NCBI RefSeq assembly: GCF_003946555.1
Contig: NZ_RHOO01000014.1
Coordinates: 1 to 64,000, forward strand
Reading direction: 5' to 3'
From: Companilactobacillus hulinensis
GTDB lineage: Bacteria; Bacillota; Bacilli; Lactobacillales; Lactobacillaceae
DNA length: 64,000 bases
This document shows, one piece after another, positions 25,436 through 34,226 of the stretch. Under the pieces are notes generated by a model. That model did not search any database. It worked only from the letters and a program-made list of their open reading frames with translations, and had not been told where the DNA came from. Each line of letters opens with the position of its first letter. Position 1 is the stretch's first letter. The position numbers and the translations under genes were made by a program.

Positions 25436-25571
25436 TATTTCACAAATAATTTCAAAAAAATTGGATTTCCTTTTGTATCCTTAGAAAATTCCTTAATTTA
25501 AAGTTTAGATTATAAAATCATTCTTGTGAAATATTTATTTAATTATTGACCTATAACAAATTTGTTATAAT
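25436..25571. promoter_or_regulatory. hcr-like divergent promoter region with palindromes
   Basis: An 18-bp perfect palindrome TATAACAAATTTGTTATA (25552-25569) overlaps a TATAAT (25566-25571) before the LysR gene, the usual place for LysR autoregulation. A TTGACC lies only 14 bp upstream of that -10, shorter than the normal 17. A separate inverted pair, TATTTCACAA (25436-25445) and TTGTGAAATA (25524-25533), brackets the hcrA promoter side. Confidence 0.5.
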
Positions 25572-25599
25572 AAAGGCAACTAAGACTGGAGTGTTGATA

Positions 25600-26556
25600 A
25601 TGCCTTTGATCGATTCACCAAACATGCTGCAATATCTGGATACCTTGCTCAAATATGGGAACTATACCAAAGCCGCAAAAAGCCTATATATTTCTCAGCC
25701 TTACTTAACACAGACAATAAAAAAAGCCGAGAAAGAACTCGACATCGAAATTATCAATCGACACGACACTCCACTACAATTAACTGAAGCCGGTCGGATT
25801 TATTACCAATATTTGAACTCTATGGAAGTTGAACAGGATAACTTCCGCAAACGTATCTCACAATACGCATCAACCGAACATACAATTATCCGTATCGGGA
25901 TACTTTCTAGTTTGGGAACCTATCTATTACCACTATTCTTACCAACTTATCTCAAGTCACATCCAAACGTAAAAATTGAACTTCATGAGGCCATCCCTGA
26001 TGTGAATGAAAAGAAAACTCTCAACGGGGATCTTGACTTCTTCATCGGCCAGAATCCTGAGACCATCTCACCACGACTAACGGTTTATGACCAAGGAAAA
26101 CATGGCTACTATGCAATCATCCCTGAATCGTCCAACCTTTACCAAGCTGGAGCAACCCTTCTAAAACCAGGGAGCATCTCAATCAAAGAATTGCTTCAAG
26201 AAAAACTAATTCTTACAACTCATGGTTCTGCGATTAGAAGACAAGTCGACTATCTGATTCACAAATTCAAGATTCAACCTGATATTGCATTGGAGAGTAA
26301 TAATATCTTCACCATCGTAGCTCTAGCCACCAACAACCTAGGTGTGACATTCTTGCCAGAAAGTGTGCCTATTCCTAAGACTGATGCCAACATCAATATC
26401 TACAAACTACCGTTAGACCTGATATCTCTGAATTATTTCATCGCTCATCCCGCTGACAAAACCTTAATTGCGGCCGAAACAGAATTAATTGATTCATTCC
26501 TGCACTATTTAAAATTTGATATTGAAGTAAAAAACGCCAGCTCAATGATAAGTTGA
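25600..26556 (+). CDS. LysR family transcriptional regulator, hcr-locus (HcrR-like)
   Basis: A 318-residue LysR-type regulator. The N-terminal helix-turn-helix is YLDTLLKYGNYTKAAKSLYISQ to EKELDIEIINRH. The effector domain runs from about residue 95 (IIRIGILSSLGTYLLPLFLP) to the end. In hcr loci a LysR protein responds to hydroxycinnamates and controls the divergent reductase genes, and the position here is the same. I chose the ATG at 25600 because GGAG lies upstream and the extra 18 residues of the longer frame overlap the promoter palindrome. Its stop lies inside a bidirectional terminator shared with apbE. Confidence 0.88.
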   Translation: MPLIDSPNMLQYLDTLLKYGNYTKAAKSLYISQPYLTQTIKKAEKELDIEIINRHDTPLQLTEAGRIYYQYLNSMEVEQDNFRKRISQYASTEHTIIRIGILSSLGTYLLPLFLPTYLKSHPNVKIELHEAIPDVNEKKTLNGDLDFFIGQNPETISPRLTVYDQGKHGYYAIIPESSNLYQAGATLLKPGSISIKELLQEKLILTTHGSAIRRQVDYLIHKFKIQPDIALESNNIFTIVALATNNLGVTFLPESVPIPKTDANINIYKLPLDLISLNYFIAHPADKTLIAAETELIDSFLHYLKFDIEVKNASSMIS

Positions 26557-26575
26557 TTATCATTGAACCGGCGTT
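26533..26575. terminator. Bidirectional terminator shared by the LysR and apbE genes
   Basis: AACGCC (26533-26538) and TCAATGATAA pair with TTATCATTGA and GGCGTT (26570-26575). Both convergent genes stop within the stem-loop itself (stops at 26554-26556 and 26562-26560), so only 3 bp separate them. Confidence 0.85.
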
Positions 26576-27498
26576 ATTTTTGTTTTCAAACCATTTGAAT
26601 AGGCCATTTGACCATCAGTTGTGACTGCTACTCCATCAATTCCATCAAGAGTATTAAGTATTTCAATTGCCTCAAGCGCATTATTACTGAACAACCGGGT
26701 CGTCCAAATCTCACAATCGATCGACTTGTCGGCCACTATTGTAATGCTGGCTAAATCTGTCTTAATGGGATAACCAGTCTGACTATCAAAAATATGATGA
26801 TAAGTGTGACCCTTCCAGACAAACTTGCGCTCATAAATACCTGATGTAACAACCGATTGATTCTTGATTTTTACTGCTGCAACAAAATTACCACGTGGCA
26901 GAAAAGGATTTTGAACTCCAACTCTCCACATACCGTCAGTGTGTTCAGGTTCATCGCCGAAAGTCAAAACATTACCGCCTAAACTAATGAAGGCCGCTTT
27001 AGCGCCTTCACCTTTGAAATAATTAATAATTTTATCCGCAAAATACCCTTTGGCAATTGCACCTAAATCAATCGACATTTGCTTATGCTTTAAAAACACA
27101 GTTTGATTAGTTTCATCCAAAACAATATCTGCTGGATCAATAACTTGAAGCAATTCATCGATTCTTGACTGGCTAGGAAACTTCGCATCGTCGAATCCAA
27201 TTCGCCATTCCTGAATCAGCGGACCAATAGCAATATTCAGAGCACTATTGCGGATCAAGCTCTGTTCTTTGCCAATTTTGATCAATTCAAACAAATCATC
27301 CTCGACTTTAATGGGCTGAACACCGGCGCTCTGATTAATATGCATCAAATGTGAGTTATCATCATTAGCGCTGAAACGTCTTTCATAATCTACTAACTTT
27401 GCTTCAGCGACATCTAACAAAGATTCTGGATTCTCAGATTCAACCCACATAGGTATTATCGTTCCCATCAAGTGTAGTGTGCGACTGGCTGTTTCCAT
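26560..27498 (-). CDS. apbE: FAD:protein FMN transferase (ApbE family), hcr-associated copy
   Basis: An ApbE enzyme of 312 residues from the start I prefer. Blocks: LMGTIIPMWVESE near the N terminus, SIDLGAIAKGYFADK mid-protein, GGNVLTFGDEP, SGIYERKFVWKG and HHIFDSQTGYPIKTD. No signal peptide, so cytosolic. Its likely target is the SGAS site of the HcrB-like protein encoded about 2 kb away. The ATG at 27498 has GGAG six nt upstream; an ATG at 27510 with GGAGG is an alternative. The frame can be read up to 27597, but that part lies inside repeat R2A and is unlike other ApbE proteins. Confidence 0.88.
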   Translation of the reverse strand: METASRTLHLMGTIIPMWVESENPESLLDVAEAKLVDYERRFSANDDNSHLMHINQSAGVQPIKVEDDLFELIKIGKEQSLIRNSALNIAIGPLIQEWRIGFDDAKFPSQSRIDELLQVIDPADIVLDETNQTVFLKHKQMSIDLGAIAKGYFADKIINYFKGEGAKAAFISLGGNVLTFGDEPEHTDGMWRVGVQNPFLPRGNFVAAVKIKNQSVVTSGIYERKFVWKGHTYHHIFDSQTGYPIKTDLASITIVADKSIDCEIWTTRLFSNNALEAIEILNTLDGIDGVAVTTDGQMAYSNGLKTKITPVQ

Positions 27499-27512
27499 TA
27501 CTATCTCCATTT

Positions 27513-27697
27513 CCGCCTCCGGTTGGAAATAATTAGCCTGCTGTGGGATCGACTTCAGCCAAAGTACGGTCTGAAATCTCGATTTTGAACTCTGCATAAA
27601 ATGCAGATTTCAAAAGTCGTCCTGTAATGTAAGGTCGGCAAAAAACACCGACCTAACATCACTATCACTGCTGGCTAATTTTTTCCAACCTCCAGCT
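27513..27697 (-). repeat. Family R repeat, locus 2 left unit (R2A)
   Basis: The outer stem GGTTGGAAATAATTAGCC (27521-27538) pairs with GGCTAATTTTTTCCAACC (27673-27690). Inner arms are GACTTCAG/CTGAAATC, a long TTTTGAA-CTCTGCAT/ATGCAGA-TTTCAAAA arm and AGGTCGG/CCGACCT. The stems keep their pairing although the bases differ from R1A. Its end supplies the ribosome-binding region of apbE at 27498. Confidence 0.82.
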
Positions 27698-27751
27698 ACT
27701 TTTAATTTTACTATTTTAATAAAATAACTATCTTACAAATATAAACAATCC

Positions 27752-27910
27752 AGCTGGAGGTTACAAAATGTTTAATCAGCCGTGATAGTGGCGTAAGCCA
27801 CAGGACGAGCTTTAAGATTTGCGAAGCAAAGCTTAAAGTCGAGGTTTGAGACAGCTTTTCGGCTCAAACCGGTCCCACGGCAGATAAAATATTTTGTAAC
27901 CGGAAGCGGC
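27752..27910 (+). repeat. Family R repeat, locus 2 right unit (R2B)
   Basis: A 159-bp unit with AGCCGTG/CACGGC closing the outer stem, GTGGC/GCCAC, CTTTAAG/CTTAAAG capped by TTTGC-GAA-GCAAA, and GGTTTGAG/CTCAAACC. It is head to head with R2A across a 54-bp AT-rich spacer. The frame 27772-27960 read through it on the minus strand is not a gene. Confidence 0.82.
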
Positions 27911-27912
27911 AA

Positions 27913-27939
27913 TAAAAAAAAGGAACCATTTAAGTTCCT
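27913..27939 (-). terminator. Terminator of the papain-like membrane protein gene
   Basis: On the minus strand AGGAAC (27939-27934) pairs with GTTCCT (27926-27921), followed by a run of seven or more T. It overlaps the stop codon of the gene at 27938. Confidence 0.65.
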
Positions 27940-29011
27940 AAAAGGTAATTTCATATTCAAAGTCTAATTTCTTATAATAATCCAATTCGATGAAATCAGT
28001 TGGTCTCACTTCACCATCCTGCTTCTCAAAAAACTCTAATTCAGCAAGTTTTAACATCTTATAAACAAACTGCGAACAAAACATAATATTTGGTTTATAT
28101 GAATGCTTGACCACCAGACCGATCAAGTTATATGCACTACCACTACGATTTATTTCAGCGATTTTATCGATCAAAAATTGTTTCTTCTCTCTAGTAACTG
28201 GCAGACTATAAACCAAAACAGACGCATCGTCCTTTTGATGAAAGAAATCTAGTGTCTCAGCATTCATCCCTGGGGGATAAATATTATCGCCGCCATTATA
28301 ACTGATGATAGTATCTAAGTTTCGATCAAACGATAAGGATACATGATTGAATTGCTTCTGCGTGAATGCCGAGATGATCTCACTAGCTGGACTACCAGTA
28401 TTGGAGACAACCAGATAAATATGATTATCATCCAGACTAGCTTTTGCAGCATCGAAGTAATAATCCGTTAACGTTCCCTGATTAATGTATCTGACTGAGC
28501 TATGACGTGGAATGTCTTCTAAAACTGTTTTAACGTGATCGATCGAAACGCTTCTTTTCATATTAGAAACACTCTGCATCATTGATCTAATCCGCTTAGT
28601 ATTATCTCGTAGTTCCTCAAAACTTATTGCGGTCACATCCTCAACAGTAGGCATGTAGAACTCAGCTCCATTATTAACAGTGATGAATCGTTCCACAAAA
28701 AAAGGCGTGCAGAACAAAATAACCGCAAATACTTTAGCAGGATAATACATCAAATTAACATTGTGCATCGGGAATACTGTCAACGTAATGAAAGCTATCT
28801 GAATTGCCATCATAAATCCATAAATAACCGTTAAACTGATTCTCACCTTCTTGCTGAACTCCACTTTCATCCAAGTGTGAATAATCAAAACTAACGCCAG
28901 ATAGCAATATGCGATTATCATGATCGGCAATGTTCCAAATATAAATAGCCCGAACAAAATCAGAAATCCTATCCCTTTGGACATTCGATAGCTGTGCAGT
29001 AAGTCGTTCAT
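27938..29011 (-). CDS. Membrane protein with a permuted papain-like (YiiX/NlpC-P60 type) cysteine hydrolase domain
   Basis: A 357-residue protein. Residues 10-110 contain about four hydrophobic segments, so it is anchored in the membrane. Residues 175-350 show the permuted papain-like order: a His in FNHVSLSFDR near 228 and a Cys in KPNIMFCSQFVYKML near 318, with RPTDFIELDYY near the end. Such C92-type domains act on lipids, peptides or cell-wall amides; the substrate is unknown. GGGGAG site before the ATG. Single gene, ended by a short hairpin next to repeat R2B. The overlapping frame at 28755-29138 is a shadow. Confidence 0.72.
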   Translation of the reverse strand: MNDLLHSYRMSKGIGFLILFGLFIFGTLPIMIIAYCYLALVLIIHTWMKVEFSKKVRISLTVIYGFMMAIQIAFITLTVFPMHNVNLMYYPAKVFAVILFCTPFFVERFITVNNGAEFYMPTVEDVTAISFEELRDNTKRIRSMMQSVSNMKRSVSIDHVKTVLEDIPRHSSVRYINQGTLTDYYFDAAKASLDDNHIYLVVSNTGSPASEIISAFTQKQFNHVSLSFDRNLDTIISYNGGDNIYPPGMNAETLDFFHQKDDASVLVYSLPVTREKKQFLIDKIAEINRSGSAYNLIGLVVKHSYKPNIMFCSQFVYKMLKLAELEFFEKQDGEVRPTDFIELDYYKKLDFEYEITF

Positions 29012-29126
29012 CCGCTTCTCCCCTCATCGAGTCACATAAGGCAATTGTACTAGTATTAAAATAATTAATATATAAAATATTTCGTAATTTTTGGTCTCTA
29101 CTTAGTAGAAATATTAACCACATACG

Positions 29127-29177
29127 AAAAAGAGCCATAACTTACTTGAGGTAACAATACCAAGTAAGATATGACTC
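29127..29177 (-). terminator. Intrinsic terminator of pepO
   Basis: AGAGCCATAACTTACTTG (29131-29148) pairs, with mismatches, with CAAGTAAGATATGACTC (29161-29177). On the minus strand the stem is followed by TTTTT. Confidence 0.8.
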
Positions 29178-29188
29178 CCATATTTAAA

Positions 29189-31123
29189 CTACCAAATATT
29201 AACCCGCTTATCAGGATCGACCCACATGCCATCCCCTGGTTTAACACCAAAGGCATCATAAAACTCATCTAAGTCTTGTGACATTACATTAGCACGCATT
29301 GGTTGTGGTGCATGAACATCAGTTGCTAATAAGTCTTCATTGTATTCTTGCGTAGCTTTGAAGCGCCAAGACTTGGCCCACTGAATAAAGAACTGTTTAG
29401 GATCATAGTCTGAATCCAGCTTTGCGGCTTCAATGGCACAGCGCATACCACCGACATCAGCAATATTCTCACTAACGACCAACTTACCATTGACCTTACC
29501 ACCTGCGTAAGCAATGCCTTGGAATTGATCGATCATATCTTGTGTCAGTTTTTTGAAATGAGCATAGTCTTCTTTAGTCCACCAATTATGCATATTACCG
29601 TATTCATCAAATTGGGCACCATTATTATCGAAAGCATGAGAAATCTCATGAGCAATTGTAGCACCGATACCACCATAGTTTTCACTGCTTGTCTGTTGCA
29701 AGCTATAAAATGGCGTCTGCAAAATTGCAGCAGGGAAAGTAATGTCATTACGCGATGAATCGTAACAAGCATTGACCATATGTCCTGGCATCAACCACTT
29801 AGTACGATCAACAGGACGTTGATAATCGTCTAAATTATCTTGTGTCAAAATTTTACCCAAACTCATCATGTTGTCATACAATGCAGCATTCTTATCAACT
29901 GTTAGTTTTTGATAAATATCCTCAATCTTATCAGGATAACCAACTTTCACAACGATTTTTTCTAGCTTAACAATAGCCTTTTTCTTAGTATCTTCACTCA
30001 ACCAATCATTAACACTTAGTCGTTGCTCGTAAATAGAGATCATCTTTTTGATCATATCACGCACATCAGCTTTAGCCTTTTCACCAAAATACTTCTTGCC
30101 ATAATAGACGCCGACAACTTCACTGAATGTTCTTTCTGCTAGATGATAGGCAAACTTAGTACGTGTAGGCAATTCTTTGGCACCACTACGTGCTAACTTG
30201 AACTCACCGTAAGTTTGTCTGAAGTCTTCACTAACGTATTCGGCATTTTCCATCAAGTATCGAACGATCATCCAAGCTTTAATATTCTCAAAGGCTTCTT
30301 CATTTACTAATTTATTTAGATTATTCATATATCTTGGTTGAACAACAATAACTTTTTCTGGAGTATCTTTGATTTCACCGGTAATCCAATCCTTCAAATC
30401 CAAAACGTTCGACTTAGCGACAAAATCATCAAAATCATAAGGATTATAAATCTTAGTATATTCAGCCCATTCTTCAGAAGTTTTCACAACTGGTACTAAT
30501 GAACTGTCAAATTCTGATGCTTTTTTAACTGTCTCTTTAGCATCGTCATCACTATAGCCTAACTTCTCCAATAATTTTGTAGCAACAGCAACATATTTAG
30601 CCAACAACTTATGACCAAATTCATTATCGTCATCGTAATAAGATCTATCAGGCAAGAACAAATCAGCACCATCTATATATGCGATGTTCTTCTCCGTATT
30701 CTTCATGTCCGCTTCAACGAACAGTATCAATGGCATAACAAAGTTATCTTTGCCAAGCTCTGCCATGTTCTTACTCAAGTCAGCTACTGAGTTCAAAGAA
30801 TTGATACGGTCAATATCTTTCAATATTGAATTCTTAGATGATTTATCAGCATTAGCTACTCGATATAATTTGATAGCCTGTAAAAACTTTGAGTCATCGA
30901 TTGCGCTATCATCTTCGGCAAAATCATGGAATTCCTTCATAAGATTCTTTTCAATTTCTAATTCCAGATCAACAGAAGCCCCAGCACTAGACTTATCAGC
31001 TGGAATCTCAGCCTTATCCTGCCACTCACCATTGACTGCTAAATATAAATTATCTTTATAATCAGTTGGTTTAGTATCAAGCGCCAAATCACCGGCACCA
31101 CCTATAACTTTATTAATTCTCAA
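29189..31123 (-). CDS. pepO: M13 family oligoendopeptidase PepO
   Basis: A 644-residue zinc metalloendopeptidase that cuts oligopeptides in the cytosol of lactic acid bacteria. The zinc site is IAHEISHAFDNNGAQFDE (HExxH) near residue 500, and the third ligand Glu lies in VSENIADVGGMRCAI about 57 residues later, followed by the family's C-terminal PMRANV and KPGDGMWVDP. The full family length is present. It begins with TTG at 31123, after a GGTG-type site. Divergent from pepD2. Its partners in peptide use are the dipeptidases and PepN in this window. Confidence 0.93.
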   Translation of the reverse strand: MRINKVIGGAGDLALDTKPTDYKDNLYLAVNGEWQDKAEIPADKSSAGASVDLELEIEKNLMKEFHDFAEDDSAIDDSKFLQAIKLYRVANADKSSKNSILKDIDRINSLNSVADLSKNMAELGKDNFVMPLILFVEADMKNTEKNIAYIDGADLFLPDRSYYDDDNEFGHKLLAKYVAVATKLLEKLGYSDDDAKETVKKASEFDSSLVPVVKTSEEWAEYTKIYNPYDFDDFVAKSNVLDLKDWITGEIKDTPEKVIVVQPRYMNNLNKLVNEEAFENIKAWMIVRYLMENAEYVSEDFRQTYGEFKLARSGAKELPTRTKFAYHLAERTFSEVVGVYYGKKYFGEKAKADVRDMIKKMISIYEQRLSVNDWLSEDTKKKAIVKLEKIVVKVGYPDKIEDIYQKLTVDKNAALYDNMMSLGKILTQDNLDDYQRPVDRTKWLMPGHMVNACYDSSRNDITFPAAILQTPFYSLQQTSSENYGGIGATIAHEISHAFDNNGAQFDEYGNMHNWWTKEDYAHFKKLTQDMIDQFQGIAYAGGKVNGKLVVSENIADVGGMRCAIEAAKLDSDYDPKQFFIQWAKSWRFKATQEYNEDLLATDVHAPQPMRANVMSQDLDEFYDAFGVKPGDGMWVDPDKRVNIW

Positions 31124-31251
31124 TTAATTCACCGCCACAACTTATTTAGTAAGTCCATGGTACTCTTCTAATTTAATTAGAGCAATTATAATTTAATAAC
31201 TTATTTCTCGTTAACAAGACTCCAAGCATTTGTGTCATTTAGAAAGTTCAA

Positions 31252-31266
31252 TGAAAGCGTTATAAT
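31252..31266 (+). promoter_or_regulatory. Candidate cre site over the -10 of the second C69 dipeptidase gene
   Basis: TGAAAGCGTTATAA (31252-31265) matches the cre consensus at 13 of 14 positions and overlaps the TATAAT -10 (31261-31266). CcpA binding here would block RNA polymerase. Confidence 0.6.
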
Positions 31267-31300
31267 GATATTAATAAATAAAAAGGGAGTGTACTTAATA

Positions 31301-32707
31301 ATGGAAAAAAGGATCAAAGGTTCATGTACGACAATTTTAGTTGGTAAAGATGCCTCTATAGATGGTTCTACAATAATCTCTAGAAACGATGATGGTCATG
31401 AAGCACTAGACCCACAACGTTTTGTCATCGTTCAACCTGAAGATCAACCTAGACATTACCAGTCTGTTATCAGCAAAGTTAAAATCGATCTTCCTGATAA
31501 CCCACTACGTTACAGTTCAATTCCTAACTCAATTTTGACTAACGGAATTTGGCCGGCAGCTGGTATCAATAGTGAAAATGTTGGTATGTCCGCTACTGAA
31601 ACAATCACTACTAACTCACGTGTCTTAGGTATGGATCCATTCGTTGAAGGCGGTATTGGTGAGGAAGATATCGTTACATTAGTATTACCATACATTCACA
31701 GTGCCAAGGAAGGTGTAGAACGCCTTGGATCATTGCTGAAGAAATATGGTACTTATGAACCAAACGGAATTGCCTTCAATGACAATAATGAAGTTTGGTG
31801 GCTCGAAACAATCGGTGGACACCACTGGGCAGCCGTCCGTGTTCCTGATGATGCTTATGTTGTAGCACCAAATCGTATGAACATTGACGAGTTCGACTTC
31901 GATTCAGCTGACACATTGTGCTCAGATGATTTGAAGGACTTGATTGAAAAATATCACTTAAATCCAGACTTCGATAAATATAACTTCCGTCACATCTTCG
32001 GTAGTGCATCTATCAAAGATACTGTTTACAACAATCCACGTACTTGGTATGGACAAAAGTTCTTCAATCCTGAGATTGAAAATGACCCAATGGATGCAGA
32101 TCTACCATTCATTTGTCACGCCAACAGAAAAATCTCAATCGAAGATGTTAAATTTGTTTTGAGTTCTCACTTTGAGAATACAAAATACGATCCTTACGGC
32201 AGTGGCACTGAAGACGAGAAGACATTATTCCGTCCAATCGGTATCAACCGTAATCACAACGTTCATATCCTACAAATCAGAAATAACGTTCCTGATGAAA
32301 TTGCCGGTGTTGAATGGCTAGCTTATGGTGCAAATACCTTCAATACAGTTGTTCCATTCTACGCAAACGTAAATGACACACCTGCTTGCTACAAGAATGC
32401 TACTGGTACATTTGACTTGAATAACATGTACTGGTTGAGCTGTACTACGGCCCTTCTTGGTGATACAGATTATGACTTCTACGTTGATATGCGTAATGAT
32501 TATGAACTCGACACAATGAGTTCATATCGTAAGATTCAAAATGACACTGATGCTGCAATTTCAGGACAAAGCGATATCGCTAAGTTCTTGGAAGATGCTA
32601 ACAACAAACTAGCTGATGACGCTTTGAAACGTCAAACTAAGTTGTTGGGTGACATGGTTATTGCTGGATCAGAACATATGAAACTTAGATATAATTTGAA
32701 TGATTAG
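31301..32707 (+). CDS. pepD: C69 family dipeptidase, second copy
   Basis: A 468-residue dipeptidase paralogous to the one at 10102-11529. The likely nucleophile is Cys9 in [19 protein letters not shown], with [19 protein letters not shown] and [19 protein letters not shown] as shared blocks. It should process dipeptides in the cytosol after removing a short propeptide. The ATG at 31301 lies about 9-11 nt after GGGAG; the frame open upstream to 31232 crosses the promoter. Preceded by a cre-overlapped -10, followed by its own terminator. Confidence 0.92.
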   Translation: MEKRIKGSCTTILVGKDASIDGSTIISRNDDGHEALDPQRFVIVQPEDQPRHYQSVISKVKIDLPDNPLRYSSIPNSILTNGIWPAAGINSENVGMSATETITTNSRVLGMDPFVEGGIGEEDIVTLVLPYIHSAKEGVERLGSLLKKYGTYEPNGIAFNDNNEVWWLETIGGHHWAAVRVPDDAYVVAPNRMNIDEFDFDSADTLCSDDLKDLIEKYHLNPDFDKYNFRHIFGSASIKDTVYNNPRTWYGQKFFNPEIENDPMDADLPFICHANRKISIEDVKFVLSSHFENTKYDPYGSGTEDEKTLFRPIGINRNHNVHILQIRNNVPDEIAGVEWLAYGANTFNTVVPFYANVNDTPACYKNATGTFDLNNMYWLSCTTALLGDTDYDFYVDMRNDYELDTMSSYRKIQNDTDAAISGQSDIAKFLEDANNKLADDALKRQTKLLGDMVIAGSEHMKLRYNLND

Positions 32708-32711
32708 ATTT

Positions 32712-32752
32712 TAAAAGGCTTACTAATCCTGATGGGATTAGTAAGCCTTTTT
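32712..32752 (+). terminator. Intrinsic terminator after the second pepD
   Basis: AAAAGGCTTACTAATCC (32712-32728) pairs perfectly with GGATTAGTAAGCCTTTT (32734-32750), followed by TT. It abuts repeat R3. Confidence 0.9.
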
Positions 32753-32849
32753 TGCCACCTACAATTCAAAAACAATAAGCCTGCTGTGGGACCGCACTTC
32801 GACTCAAACCGGTCCCCATGGCAGATCAAATATTTTGTAACCATAAGCG
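32753..32849. repeat. Family R repeat, locus 3: short A/B chimera (R3)
   Basis: About 97 bp. The left half reads like an A unit (AAGCCTGCTGTGGGACCG) and the right half like the end of a B unit (ACCGGTCCCCATGGCAG, then ATATTTTGTAACC). The internal arms are missing. It looks like a deletion product of an inverted A-B pair. It can still fold on CTGTGGGACCG/CGGTCCCCATGG. Confidence 0.7.
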
Positions 32850-32991
32850 GAAAAACCATCAATAATATTCTTAAAATAAATTACGCAAAAAATGATTATA
32901 TTTATCCGCTAGCTGTTGGGTTACAACCTAATCAGCTCTAAAATAGAATGGTATGAAATTATTAATAAATCAATTCAAAGGAGTCCTAACA

Positions 32992-34134
32992 ATGGACGAG
33001 AACGAAAAGATTCACGTTTTGTCAGACTTAGTTGCCATCAACACAGCTAATGACAATGAAAAAGAAGTCGCCGAATATTTGAAGACCCTATTTGGCAGAC
33101 ACGGTATTGAAGCTAAACTAATCAAGTATTCCGACACCCGCTACAATCTAGTTGCTGAAATCGGTACAGGCAACCCTGTACTTGCTGTCAGTGGACACAT
33201 GGATACTGTCGATGTCGGCAACTTAGCCAAGTGGAATACTGATCCACATAAACTAACTGAAAAAGACGGTAATTTGTACGGACTTGGTTCCGTTGATATG
33301 AAGAGTGGTTTATCCGCTCTAGTCATTGCCATGATTGAATTGCACGATGCCGGCCTACCAAAATCAGGTACTGTCAGATTGCTCGCGACTATTGCCGAAG
33401 AGGTTGGCGAATATGGCGCTGAACAACTGACTGATCAAGGTTATATGGACGATGCAGATGCACTATTGATAGGTGAACCAGGTGGATACAACTTTGTTTA
33501 TACACACATGGGCTCACTTGATATCAAAGTTTCATCCGAAGGAAAGGCTGCTCACAGTTCAACACCAAAATCAGGTAATAATGCTATCGATCACTTGTTA
33601 GACTTCCTCGCTCAAGCCAATTCTGAATTCAAAAATACTGGTAAATCTGATTCCATCATGGGAGACTTCATCTTCAATGTCACGACTATCAAAGGTGGCA
33701 CACAGGTCAATGCTATTCCCGACCATGCTGAAGCTGAAATAAACTCCAGAACCTTGCCAGAATATACTAGTGATCAAGTTCTAGCTGATATTCAAAAATT
33801 AGTTGATAAATTGAATTCTGAAAATGACGATTATCACTTGAAAATTGATGTAATCATGAAGTTAAATCCAGTTGAAGCTAGTGATCATTCCAAATTACTC
33901 AAAATTGCTGGCGAAGTAGCGAAAGCACATACTGGATTAGATGTCGGCAAATACGGAGTTGCCGGAACGACTGATGCTGCTATGTTTTTGAAGAACAAAC
34001 CAGATGACTTCGGCTTCGTAATGTTTGGACCTGGAAATGATACACCACATCAAGTTAATGAATATGTTGCTAAAGATATGTATTTGAAATTTATTGATAT
34101 GTACAAAGATATTTTTGTTGAATATTTGGATTAA
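32992..34134 (+). CDS. M20 family metallohydrolase, ArgE/DapE type, second copy
   Basis: A 380-residue zinc hydrolase similar to the one at 7889. Blocks: SGHMDTVDVGNLAKWNTDP, GLGSVDMKSGLSALVIAM, TIAEEVGEYGAEQLTDQGY and GTTDAAMFL, with a GKAAHSSTPKSGNNAIDHL segment in the dimerisation domain. It is about 25 residues shorter than the first copy, mainly from a missing insert before the last metal ligand. The ATG at 32992 has AAGGAG eight nt upstream; the frame open to 32953 lacks such a site. The substrate is an N-acylated amino acid or peptide by family inference. Confidence 0.88.
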   Translation: MDENEKIHVLSDLVAINTANDNEKEVAEYLKTLFGRHGIEAKLIKYSDTRYNLVAEIGTGNPVLAVSGHMDTVDVGNLAKWNTDPHKLTEKDGNLYGLGSVDMKSGLSALVIAMIELHDAGLPKSGTVRLLATIAEEVGEYGAEQLTDQGYMDDADALLIGEPGGYNFVYTHMGSLDIKVSSEGKAAHSSTPKSGNNAIDHLLDFLAQANSEFKNTGKSDSIMGDFIFNVTTIKGGTQVNAIPDHAEAEINSRTLPEYTSDQVLADIQKLVDKLNSENDDYHLKIDVIMKLNPVEASDHSKLLKIAGEVAKAHTGLDVGKYGVAGTTDAAMFLKNKPDDFGFVMFGPGNDTPHQVNEYVAKDMYLKFIDMYKDIFVEYLD

Positions 34135-34226
34135 AACTTTTACCAAATTGTAATATGTCTTTAATAGACATTGCCTGTTTTTGATTGTAGTATTAGTAGA
34201 CAAATGTCAACAGAAAGAAGCAATAC

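Noticed and set aside
27772-27960. Open frame on the minus strand (62 codons)
   Set aside because: It is read through repeat R2B and overlaps the end of a real gene; its sequence mirrors the repeat arms.
28755-29138. Open frame of 127 codons overlapping the papain-like membrane protein gene
   Set aside because: It overlaps a better-supported gene in another frame on the same strand and shows no family features.
32732-32941. Open frame on the plus strand (69 codons)
   Set aside because: It starts inside the pepD terminator and crosses repeat R3.
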